A program made the position numbers and the translations under genes. The notes below the pieces were generated by a model that made no database searches, was not told the origin of the DNA, and was given only the letters and a program-made list of their open reading frames with translations. Positions 1-5,582 of a DNA stretch of 6,422 nt are shown in pieces. The stretch is from Sphingobacterium sp. UBA1575 (GTDB taxonomy: Bacteria > Bacteroidota > Bacteroidia > Sphingobacteriales > Sphingobacteriaceae). Where the stretch lies: contig DCOH01000020.1 of the NCBI GenBank assembly GCA_002322865.1, positions 1 to 6,422 on the forward strand, written 5' to 3'. Within the stretch, counting starts at the first letter, position 1, and every line of letters begins with the position of its first letter.

Positions 1-22
1 TTTTTAGACACCTTCTTTTTTA

Positions 23-37
23 TACAAAATATTTGTA
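23..37. repeat. AT-rich inverted repeat TACAAA-ATA-TTTGTA
   Basis: A perfect 6-bp inverted repeat with a 3-nt spacer lies about 80 bp upstream of the lipoprotein gene. Allowing an A-A mismatch and two G-U pairs, pairing extends to 17-43. It could be a protein-binding site or chance symmetry in AT-rich DNA. There is no independent support for a function. Confidence 0.3.
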
Positions 38-55
38 AAAAGGTTTAAACTTTTT
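38..55. repeat. Near-perfect 18-bp palindrome centred on GTTTAAAC
   Basis: The sequence reads AAAAG, GTTTAAAC, TTTTT in outline and is self-complementary apart from one G-T pair. It directly follows the 23-37 inverted repeat. With a TTAA loop it could be a weak terminator hairpin for a gene lying to the left, or it could be an operator. Only the symmetry itself is visible. Confidence 0.3.
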
Positions 56-61
56 GGGGTT

Positions 62-78
62 TGGGTTGTCTTAACCCA
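62..78. repeat. Inverted repeat TGGGTT-N5-AACCCA upstream of the lipoprotein gene
   Basis: A perfect 6-bp stem with a 5-nt loop (GTCTT) ends 37 bp before the ATG at 116. It contains G-C pairs, unlike the two AT-only palindromes to its left. It could be a hairpin in the 5' leader or an operator. No TAnnTTTG promoter element was found in 1-115, so the transcription start, and hence whether this is transcribed, is unknown. Confidence 0.35.
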
Positions 79-115
79 TAAGAAACAGATTAATAACAAT
101 ATAATAACTCTTCTC

Positions 116-535
116 ATGAAAAAACTTTTATTAGCCTTTGCAATTGCAACAGCAAGTTTGGTCAGCTTTAGTTCTTGTACTAAAGAGGTAATGGATCCGA
201 ACTCTACTAGGACTTATACGTATGTGTATACTATTGAATCTTCATCATGGAAAGCTATAACAGCTGACCGTCCAACTTATGAATTAATCATTGATGAGCC
301 GGATTTAAATAATGGAATTTTTCAAGATGGTGTTGTGACTGTAGCAGCTTTGTTTGCGAGCCATCCGGATATTTATGAGCTTTTGCCTGGCACCATTCGT
401 GATTACCATTTCACTGCGAACTATGCTGTTGGATCAATTGCTGTTTATGCGGAATATAGAGGTACTGGAGCACCTGTAAAACCTGAAAAAATGTTGATCA
501 AACTTGGATTGACGGAGGGTTTGGTAGGAAATTAA
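116..535 (+). CDS. Small predicted lipoprotein, function unknown
   Basis: This encodes a 139-residue protein with a type II signal peptide: Lys2-Lys3, a hydrophobic stretch at residues 4-17, and a lipobox FSSC ending at Cys21. Phe at -3 is acceptable in the loose Bacteroidota lipobox. After Cys21 comes TKEVMD; the early charged residues could favour export to the outer-membrane surface, but this is uncertain. Mature residues 30-139 alternate hydrophobic and polar residues in short runs with a Tyr/Thr-rich start, suggesting a compact beta-rich domain. I see no catalytic motif or metal-binding cluster. It vaguely resembles small beta-sandwich lipoproteins common in Bacteroidota, but I cannot name a family. 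ATG 116 is the natural start because the signal peptide begins there; the upstream DNA is A/T-rich without a Shine-Dalgarno site. It appears monocistronic and ends at a strong hairpin terminator shared with the convergent recN. Confidence 0.85.
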   Translation: MKKLLLAFAIATASLVSFSSCTKEVMDPNSTRTYTYVYTIESSSWKAITADRPTYELIIDEPDLNNGIFQDGVVTVAALFASHPDIYELLPGTIRDYHFTANYAVGSIAVYAEYRGTGAPVKPEKMLIKLGLTEGLVGN

Positions 536-542
536 ATATATT

Positions 543-584
543 CGTCATTGCGAGGCTTACCTCCTCGCAATGACGTTTTTTTTT
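543..584 (+). terminator. Rho-independent terminator between convergent lipoprotein gene and recN
   Basis: A perfect 13-bp inverted repeat (CGTCATTGCGAGG at 543-555, CCTCGCAATGACG at 563-575) with a 7-nt loop is followed by nine T residues (576-584). It begins 8 nt after the lipoprotein stop. The T-run overlaps the recN stop codon (583-585, read on the minus strand), so the same hairpin is also transcribed at the recN 3' end. There the following sequence is A/T-mixed rather than a clean U-tract, so termination is probably stronger for the plus-strand gene. The stem sequence looks like a dispersed intergenic palindrome known from many genomes. Confidence 0.85.
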
Positions 585-2235
585 ACTTCAACATCTCCCG
601 TGCATGTTGTACAGCCGTGGCTTCCGGATTTGCACCACTTAACATCTGCGCAATTTCCATAACCCTCTCCTCCTTATCCATCAACACAATATTCGATTTT
701 GTTTTTTCGCCTTTATCTTCTTTATACACCTTAAAGTGGCTATCTCCCTGTGAAGCAATCTGAGGCAAATGGGTAATACTGATCACCTGCATATTCTCCG
801 CCAGTTCCTCCATCAATTCCCCAACCCGCAAAGCCACCTCTCCCGATATCCCGGTATCAATCTCATCAAAAATTATCGTTGGCAGAGCCGAAGTTTTTGC
901 CACCAGCGACTTAATCGCCAACATCACCCTTGACAACTCCCCTCCCGAAGCCACCTTATGAATAGGCTGCAAAGATTGTCCCTTATTTGCCGAAAACAGA
1001 AAGGAAACTTCATCCTGTCCCGTCGATTTAAATTTATCTAATCTTTTCAGTTCCACCTTCAATTGCGCATGTGGCATTCCCACCCTCGCCAATACCTGTG
1101 TCACCTCCTTCTCCAATATCTTGGTCGCCTTCTCCCGGTTCAAGCTGATCTTTTCCGCTTTGGTTTGAAGCCCTGCAAATAATACTTCCAGACTTTTCTT
1201 CAACGCTTCGATCTTTTCTTCCAAATCCGAAGAAGACTGCATTTTGCCTTCCAACTCCTCGCGTAGTTGAATCAACCCTTCCACATGATCCACCCGATGC
1301 TTTTTCTGAAGATCATAAAGCACCGTTAAACGCTCATTAATCATACTCAAACGTTCCTCATCCATGCTTACCCCATCTGCGATCTGCTCTATTTCTGCTG
1401 CAATATCCTTCAATTCAATGATCACCGATTGCATGCGTTCATTAATATGTTCAGCAGAAGGCAAATAACGAATCCCTTGCTGCACCGCATTCGCCGCAGC
1501 TTTCAGACTATCCAACACATTGATCTCTTCCCCTTGAAGTATTTGGCCTGCTGCATGGAATTGGCGTTTGATCTCTTCCGCGTTCTCCAATTGGCTCTGC
1601 TCAGCTTCCATTTCAGCCTGCTCCCCTTCCTGCAGATTCGCTTGTTCCAATTCATTGAAAATAAATTGCTGATAATCGTATTCCGCCATGGATTTTGCCA
1701 AGTCTTCTTCCATATCCTTCAGCTCCTGAGCGGACTTCTTATAGCGTTGGTATTGTAGTTTATAATCCTGCAACAAGTCCGTATGTTGGGCTACGGTATC
1801 CAATACCAGCAACTGAAAAGCTTCGGTATTGATCTGTAAAGTGGCATGTTGGGAATGGATATCGATCAATCGCTCGCCTAACACCTTCAAAGTCTGCAAG
1901 GTCACGGGTGTATCATTCACAAAGGCTCGGGATTTTCCATCCGCATGAAGTTCGCGACGGATAATGGATAAGTCATCATAATCCAGATCAAGCTGCTGAA
2001 AGAGATCCTGCAACTGATAATGCTGCACATCAAAATGACCTTCAATGATACATTTTGATTTTTCATCAAAAAAATGTTTGCTTTCGGCACGGTTGCCAAG
2101 GATAAGCCCCAATGCTCCCATGATAATGGATTTACCAGCTCCAGTTTCCCCGGTAATGATATTGAGTTTATGGTCGAATGAAATATCCAATGCATCAATC
2201 AATGCATAGTTTTTTATCAGCAGTTTACTTAACAT
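583..2235 (-). CDS. recN: DNA repair protein RecN (SMC-like ATPase)
   Basis: This encodes a 550-residue protein, the usual length for RecN, a cytosolic SMC-family ATPase that acts in recombinational repair of double-strand breaks. An N-terminal ABC half carries the Walker A motif GETGAGKS at residues 29-36. A long, Glu/Gln/Lys-rich helical region at roughly 155-390 fits the antiparallel coiled coil. The C-terminal ABC half has the signature SGGELSR (430-436), Walker B TIIFDE (Asp457, Glu458) followed by IDTGIS, and the H-loop ITHLPQIAS with His489, wording very characteristic of RecN. All ATPase motifs are intact, and there is no frameshift. The ATG at 2235 starts directly with the conserved MLSKLLIKNYALI opening. 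There is no Shine-Dalgarno site, as is usual in the phylum. The gene stands alone, diverges from a SprT-like protease gene, and has a good -7 box 20 bp upstream of the start codon. No LexA-type SOS box was recognised. Confidence 0.97.
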   Translation of the reverse strand: MLSKLLIKNYALIDALDISFDHKLNIITGETGAGKSIIMGALGLILGNRAESKHFFDEKSKCIIEGHFDVQHYQLQDLFQQLDLDYDDLSIIRRELHADGKSRAFVNDTPVTLQTLKVLGERLIDIHSQHATLQINTEAFQLLVLDTVAQHTDLLQDYKLQYQRYKKSAQELKDMEEDLAKSMAEYDYQQFIFNELEQANLQEGEQAEMEAEQSQLENAEEIKRQFHAAGQILQGEEINVLDSLKAAANAVQQGIRYLPSAEHINERMQSVIIELKDIAAEIEQIADGVSMDEERLSMINERLTVLYDLQKKHRVDHVEGLIQLREELEGKMQSSSDLEEKIEALKKSLEVLFAGLQTKAEKISLNREKATKILEKEVTQVLARVGMPHAQLKVELKRLDKFKSTGQDEVSFLFSANKGQSLQPIHKVASGGELSRVMLAIKSLVAKTSALPTIIFDEIDTGISGEVALRVGELMEELAENMQVISITHLPQIASQGDSHFKVYKEDKGEKTKSNIVLMDKEERVMEIAQMLSGANPEATAVQHAREMLK

Positions 2236-2254
2236 GTATGTTTTGACTTACCCT

Positions 2255-2286
2255 CAAATATAGTTAATTCTGTTTCCAACGGGAAA
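2255..2286 (-). promoter_or_regulatory. Putative Bacteroidota-type promoter of recN
   Basis: On the minus strand, TATATTTG (2262-2255) matches the -7 consensus TAnnTTTG exactly. A -33-like TTTC (2286-2283, one mismatch to TTTG) sits 20 nt upstream, within the usual spacing. Transcription would begin near 2249-2251, leaving a leader of about 15 nt before the ATG at 2235. The promoter is inferred from the consensus only. Its -33 region touches the left arm of the inverted repeat at 2286-2315. Confidence 0.55.
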
Positions 2287-2315
2287 TTAGAATATTTTAT
2301 ATTATTAATTCTAAT
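2286..2315. promoter_or_regulatory. Operator-like inverted repeat ATTAGAAT-N14-ATTCTAAT
   Basis: Two perfectly complementary 8-bp arms (2286-2293 and 2308-2315) have centres 22 bp apart, about two helical turns, as expected for a dimeric regulator. It lies between the recN and SprT-like promoters, abutting the recN -33 region and covering the zone where the other promoter's -33 should be. If both inferred transcription starts are right, it is in neither transcript, so it would act as DNA, not as an RNA hairpin. A further direct copy of CTAAT occurs at 2322-2326, 11 bp from the CTAAT in the right arm. The region is AT-rich, so chance is possible. Confidence 0.45.
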
Positions 2316-2325
2316 GTTAAACTAA

Positions 2326-2333
2326 TATGTTTG
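2326..2333 (+). promoter_or_regulatory. Putative -7 element (TATGTTTG) of the SprT-like gene
   Basis: TATGTTTG matches TAnnTTTG exactly and ends only 6 nt before the ATG at 2340. A transcript starting a few bases downstream would have almost no leader. No good -33 TTTG is present at the usual spacing (about 2302-2305 reads TTAT), so the promoter may be weak, activator-dependent or a chance match. Confidence 0.45.
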
Positions 2334-2339
2334 TAGTTC

Positions 2340-2957
2340 ATGCCGGATTTTAGCAAACAGTTGAGCAAGTACATTCCAGAAGCAGCAGCGCCGATCATAT
2401 CCCAATGGATCAATGATACTGCCTGTAGATTCAAAGTGACCAAATCCAGGAGTTCAAAACTCGGCGATTATCGGTCGCCATTTAAAAATGAGCCCCATCA
2501 GATTACGATAAACCATGATCTGAACCCTTTTTCTTTTCTCATCACTACGGTACATGAATTTGCCCACCTGAAAACCTGGCAAAACCATAAGAACAAGGTT
2601 AGGCCACATGGGACGGAATGGAAAAACAACTTTAAGGGATTAATGGATCCATTCATCCGGTTGAACCTTTTTCCGGCAGATGTGACCAGCGCTTTGGTCA
2701 AGTATATGAACAATCCGGCAGCTTCTAGCTGCACCGATCTTAATCTATACAAAACGTTGAAAAACTATGACCGCAAACAGGAGGCGATCGTAACGATTGA
2801 CACGCTGGAGTTTCAACAGTACTTCAGTATCAAGAGCGGAAGGGTATTCCAGAAACAGGAGAAACTTCGAAAAAGGTATAAATGCCTGGAGGTTTCTACC
2901 CAAAGGATCTACCTGTTCCATCCAATTGCTGAAGTTTTTCCGATAGAAAAACCATAA
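2340..2957 (+). CDS. SprT-like zinc metalloprotease domain protein
   Basis: This encodes a 205-residue cytosolic protein without a signal peptide or membrane segment. The zinc-protease motif HEFAH is at residues 72-76 (ligands His72 and His76, catalytic Glu73). A probable third ligand, His90, is in RPHGTEWKNNF, the spacing and wording typical of SprT-like proteins. The N-terminus (LSKYIPEAAAPII) and the FKVTKSRSSKLGDYR stretch before the active site also fit Bacteroidota members. The C-terminal third has just two cysteines (131 and 182), too few for the four-Cys zinc ribbon found in some SprT proteins. Known relatives include eukaryotic Spartan, which degrades proteins crosslinked to DNA; that role here is inference, supported only by the divergent recN neighbour. 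ATG 2340 is the first in-frame start and gives the conserved N-terminus. The M28 peptidase gene follows after 11 bp, so cotranscription is likely. Confidence 0.88.
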   Translation: MPDFSKQLSKYIPEAAAPIISQWINDTACRFKVTKSRSSKLGDYRSPFKNEPHQITINHDLNPFSFLITTVHEFAHLKTWQNHKNKVRPHGTEWKNNFKGLMDPFIRLNLFPADVTSALVKYMNNPAASSCTDLNLYKTLKNYDRKQEAIVTIDTLEFQQYFSIKSGRVFQKQEKLRKRYKCLEVSTQRIYLFHPIAEVFPIEKP

Positions 2958-2968
2958 AATCATTAAAA

Positions 2969-4633
2969 ATGAAAAAAACGACCTATTTTTTTGCTGCGGC
3001 TTTACTGGGTTTGGTATCCTGTAAATCAGGTTCCGAATCTGGAAGCTTTGATAGCAGGAAGCTGGATTCCACGGCCATCCATGCCATCACGGAGGAAGGC
3101 TTCAAAAACTATGTGGCCACCTTAGCATCAGATGAATTTTTGGGCAGAAAACCCTTTACAAAAGGCGATACCCTCACGGTAAATTATATTCAAGAGCAAT
3201 TTAAGGCTTTGGGCTTAGCACCAGGAAACGGAGATTCTTATTTCCAAGAAGTACCGATGGTGGAAATCGATGCGAAACCCGTGGAAAATACCCTAACTTT
3301 CAAGGGGAAAAATACCGATGTTACGGTTGATTTTTTGGATGATTATGTGATCGGTTCGCCAAGGATGGAAGAAAATATACAGGTTCAAAATTCAGAATTG
3401 GTTTTTGCAGGATTTGGAATTGTGGCCCCAGAATACAATTGGAATGATTACGAGGGTTTGGATGTGAAAGGAAAGACGGTTGTGGTGATGGTTTCTGATC
3501 CTGGCCGCTATGATAAAAATCTGTTTAAAGCAGATACCATGACCTATTATGGTCGATGGACCTATAAATTTGAGGAAGCCTCCAGACAAGGTGCTGCAGG
3601 TGTGCTAATCATCCATGAAACGGCTGCTGCCAGCTACGGTTGGAATGTGGTAAGAGGTGGTTGGACTGGTCCGCAATTGTCCTTGGTTCCTGAAAACAAA
3701 GGGAAGAACCAAGTGGCTTTTCAAGGTTGGGTAACAGGTGAGACAGCAAACAAATTATTTAAGGCTGCTGGTTTGGATCCGAAGATTATGGAAGATGCCA
3801 AGAAAAAAGGATTTAAGGCCGTTCCGATGAACCTGACAACAAATGTTGCCTTAAAGAACAGTTTCCGGGAATCGAAATCAAATAATGTACTGGCGAAGAT
3901 CGAAGGAAGCAAGCGTGCCGATGAAACGATTATTTATACCGCTCATTGGGACCATTTAGGAATTGGAGAGGTATCCAACGGAGATTCCATATTCAATGGT
4001 GCGATAGATAATGCGACCGGTGTGGCCGCTTTGTTTGAAATCGCAAAGGCTTTCAAAGCCGCAAAGGTAAAACCGGAAAGAACGATCGTATTTTTAGCTG
4101 TAACGGCGGAGGAACAAGGATTATTGGGCTCACAATATTATGCGGAGCATCCTATTTTCCCATTGAACAAAACAGTTGCCAACCTGAACATGGATTCCTT
4201 TAATCCGGTTGGGGCACAAAATGGGTTTTCGGTGGTAGGAACCGGACAGACAGAACTGGAGGATTATGCCATCCGATCTGGCGAGAAATTTGGTAGAACC
4301 TTAAAACCTGAAGGGAGTCCGACCTCTGGAGGATTTTACCGTTCGGATCATTTCAACTTTGTGAAACAGGGAATTCCAGGATTATATATGGGCAGTGCGG
4401 GAGATTATTTAGAAACGGATACCGCTGCTTTAGCTACCCGTCGGAATGCCTTGGCTGGAAGATACCATGCGGTAACCGATCAATTGGATGAAAACTGGAA
4501 ATTTGATGGGATCATCGCGGATACCAGGTTGTTCTTTGACATAGGTTATACCCTATCCATGGAAAATACCTTCCCTAATTTCAAAGCTAAGTCAGAGTTT
4601 AAAGAATTAGGCGACAAACGACTTTCAAAATAG
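2969..4633 (+). CDS. Exported M28-family metallopeptidase lipoprotein with PA domain
   Basis: This encodes 554 residues. The N-terminus is a lipoprotein signal: Lys2-Lys3, hydrophobic 6-16, lipobox LVSC with Cys18, then a Ser/Gly-rich tether. A PA (protease-associated) domain lies at about 140-265, inserted ahead of the catalytic domain at about 300-530. The complete M28 dizinc site is visible: His326 in TAHWDH, Asp347 in GAIDNATG, the Glu381-Glu382 pair in TAEEQGLLGS (general base and ligand), Asp409 in LNMDSF, and His461 in YRSDHFNF. It should be an envelope-anchored aminopeptidase or carboxypeptidase-like enzyme that trims peptides in the periplasm or at the surface; exact specificity cannot be read from sequence. 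The start ATG follows an A-rich stretch without a Shine-Dalgarno site, 11 bp after the SprT-like gene. No terminator follows it, so readthrough into the next gene is possible. Confidence 0.95.
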   Translation: MKKTTYFFAAALLGLVSCKSGSESGSFDSRKLDSTAIHAITEEGFKNYVATLASDEFLGRKPFTKGDTLTVNYIQEQFKALGLAPGNGDSYFQEVPMVEIDAKPVENTLTFKGKNTDVTVDFLDDYVIGSPRMEENIQVQNSELVFAGFGIVAPEYNWNDYEGLDVKGKTVVVMVSDPGRYDKNLFKADTMTYYGRWTYKFEEASRQGAAGVLIIHETAAASYGWNVVRGGWTGPQLSLVPENKGKNQVAFQGWVTGETANKLFKAAGLDPKIMEDAKKKGFKAVPMNLTTNVALKNSFRESKSNNVLAKIEGSKRADETIIYTAHWDHLGIGEVSNGDSIFNGAIDNATGVAALFEIAKAFKAAKVKPERTIVFLAVTAEEQGLLGSQYYAEHPIFPLNKTVANLNMDSFNPVGAQNGFSVVGTGQTELEDYAIRSGEKFGRTLKPEGSPTSGGFYRSDHFNFVKQGIPGLYMGSAGDYLETDTAALATRRNALAGRYHAVTDQLDENWKFDGIIADTRLFFDIGYTLSMENTFPNFKAKSEFKELGDKRLSK

Positions 4634-4641
4634 TATATTTG
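4634..4641 (+). promoter_or_regulatory. Putative -7 element (TATATTTG) between M28 peptidase and membrane protein genes
   Basis: TATATTTG matches TAnnTTTG exactly and starts at the base after the M28 stop codon. The inferred start of transcription near 4645-4648 leaves about 15-18 nt before the ATG at 4663. No convincing -33 TTTG lies 19-21 nt upstream, in the end of the peptidase gene. If used, it would express the membrane protein independently of the upstream operon, and it supports ATG 4663 over the TTG at 4645. Confidence 0.4.
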
Positions 4642-4662
4642 TGATTGAAATTTATAGAAACT

Positions 4663-5079
4663 ATGCTACATCTACATTCCACATTAGCAATTGTATTGCT
4701 ACTTGCCTTAGTGGTCGCGATCTTGATCACCTTAGCTAATTATGCGGGCAACAAACCTTTCAACCGTAAGATTGCTTTGATCGGATTGATCAGTGCCCAC
4801 TTACAATTGATTATTGGTTTTATACTATACTTCACGTCCTCAAGAGGTTTTGAGAACCTTTCGGGCGATACCATGAAGGATAGTGTTTCCAGGTTGTACA
4901 CCGTTGAACATCCTATCGCGATGATTCTTGCCATTGTATTGATTACTATTGGCTATTCGAAAGCAAAGAAAATTGCGGATCCTAAAAAAGCAAACCAAAC
5001 GGTTTTGATTTTTTATGTATTGGGTTTGATTTTGGCCTTATCAAGAATTCCATACGCTACTTGGTCGATATTACACTAA
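4663..5079 (+). CDS. Four-helix membrane protein, cytochrome b-like, function unknown
   Basis: From ATG 4663 the protein has 138 residues and four hydrophobic helices at about 7-25, 36-57, 82-99 and 112-128. An in-frame TTG at 4645 would add six residues. I prefer the ATG because TTG is rare as a start and the likely transcription start falls at about 4645-4648. Histidines sit at or in helices: His3 and His5 (HLHS), His46 (SAHLQLIIGFILYF) and His83 (TVEHPIAM). The order of HxHS, AHLQLxxG and VEHP motifs matches small Bacteroidota proteins often labelled 'cytochrome B' or hypothetical, from memory of that family. Heme binding is plausible but not shown. The loop between helices 2 and 3 is polar and contains GDTMKDS. 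The gene follows the M28 peptidase by 29 bp and ends before paired hairpins and a strong terminator. Confidence 0.85.
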   Translation: MLHLHSTLAIVLLLALVVAILITLANYAGNKPFNRKIALIGLISAHLQLIIGFILYFTSSRGFENLSGDTMKDSVSRLYTVEHPIAMILAIVLITIGYSKAKKIADPKKANQTVLIFYVLGLILALSRIPYATWSILH

Positions 5080-5117
5080 TTGGGATGGAGAATTTCCAAT
5101 TGAAAATATAAATTGGG
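5078..5117 (+). other. 3' region with alternative pairing partners (AATTGGG / TCCAATT / AATTGGG)
   Basis: A 7-nt direct repeat AATTGGG (5078-5084 and 5111-5117) flanks its complement CCAATT (5096-5101; TCCAATT with one G-U pair). The middle segment can pair with either copy but not both. Pairing with the right copy would also block the hairpin at 5114-5135. The first copy overlaps the stop codon TAA (5077-5079). This may be a switchable mRNA 3' end or chance; only complementarity is seen. Confidence 0.35.
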
Positions 5118-5135
5118 CGCTGGAAACATCGCCCA
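5114..5135 (+). other. GNRA-capped hairpin directly before the terminator
   Basis: TGGGCG (5114-5119) pairs with CGCCCA (5130-5135). A C-U mismatch is followed by a TG/CA pair closing a GAAA tetraloop (5123-5126). It ends one base before the main terminator stem. There is no T-run of its own, so it is more likely a 3'-end stabilising structure or accessory to termination than a terminator by itself. Confidence 0.5.
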
Positions 5136-5136
5136 T

Positions 5137-5174
5137 AAAAAAGGCCTTGGATCAAATGATTCAAGGCCTTTTTT
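5137..5174. terminator. Strong bidirectional terminator
   Basis: A 17-bp stem (5137-5153 with 5158-5174, a single G-U pair) closes an AAAT loop. The stem has a GGCCTTG/CAAGGCC core flanked by six A on the left and six T on the right, so it gives a U-tract when read in either direction. It lies between the convergent membrane-protein gene (ends 5079) and the minus-strand 84-residue protein gene (ends 5226), and should terminate both. Confidence 0.92.
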
Positions 5175-5225
5175 AAATATCCTTTGTTTAAACTTTCGGA
5201 TTATAAAACCCTCTTGGTATAAACC

Positions 5226-5480
5226 TTATTTTTTTCCGAAACCTAAGATTGCGAAAACAACTCTCAATGCTAAGAAAGAAGCAATAATAATAGCAATGTT
5301 AGCAATCCAAGAGAAAATAGATCCCATCTGTCCCAAAGCAGGGATTACATCTGGTACAAAACGAATGAATACCCCTACTAAACCGATTACGATAGCAATG
5401 GTTAATGAAACATAATATTCCGTACGGTTTGCGTTATTGTCCGTATGTTTTGCTGGTCTTTCTACTGTTGTATTTTCCAT
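5226..5480 (-). CDS. Small two-helix membrane protein, function unknown
   Basis: This encodes 84 residues. The N-terminal 21 residues are polar (MENTTVERPAKHTDNNANRT) and probably disordered. Two hydrophobic segments follow at about 22-42 and 54-81, separated by a short loop with prolines and an acidic residue (PDVIPALGQMG), and the protein ends in Gly-Lys-Lys. There is no signal peptidase site, cysteine or catalytic motif. The ATG at 5480 is well supported: the leader carries two tandem -7 boxes about 28-43 bp upstream, and AGGA lies 10 nt before the start, a weak ribosome site at best. I do not recognise a named family; small proteins of this shape are common in Sphingobacteriaceae. The 102-bp gap to the upstream PLP enzyme gene and the private promoter suggest separate transcription, though no clear terminator divides them. 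Confidence 0.8.
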   Translation of the reverse strand: MENTTVERPAKHTDNNANRTEYYVSLTIAIVIGLVGVFIRFVPDVIPALGQMGSIFSWIANIAIIIASFLALRVVFAILGFGKK

Positions 5481-5507
5481 AATTGTTAAATCCTAATAAA
5501 AGCTGCA

Positions 5508-5523
5508 CAAATGTACAAAAGTA
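5508..5523 (-). promoter_or_regulatory. Tandem TAnnTTTG boxes upstream of the 84-residue protein
   Basis: The minus strand reads TACTTTTGTACATTTG: two adjacent exact matches to TAnnTTTG (5523-5516 and 5515-5508). For the downstream one, TTTT (5538-5535) at 19-nt spacing could serve as a degenerate -33 element. The implied start near 5502-5504 gives a leader of about 22-24 nt before ATG 5480. Confidence 0.55.
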
Positions 5524-5582
5524 TGTGAGCTAATAAAAATAATAATGAGAATAAATTGAGGTATATGATCCTTCTTGATCAA

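Noticed and set aside
548..763. Plus-strand open frame inside the recN 3' end
   Set aside because: It is antisense to the well-supported RecN C-terminus, begins within the terminator hairpin, and its translation has no family-like features.
1429..1758. Plus-strand open frame of 109 codons antisense to recN
   Set aside because: It overlaps the RecN coiled-coil region; its hydrophobic Leu/Phe-rich translation is the expected complement of Glu/Gln/Lys-rich coiled-coil codons.
2236..2339. LexA/SOS box upstream of recN
   Set aside because: I found no match to the known LexA consensus types; only the unrelated ATTAGAAT inverted repeat is present.
5113..5415. Plus-strand open frame across the terminator and the 84-residue gene
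   Set aside because: It starts at a TTG, runs through a strong terminator and lies opposite a gene with proper promoter and membrane helices.
5566..5581. Hairpin TGATC-CTTCTT-GATCA after the PLP enzyme stop as terminator
   Set aside because: The stem is only 5 bp and is not followed by a T-run on the minus strand.
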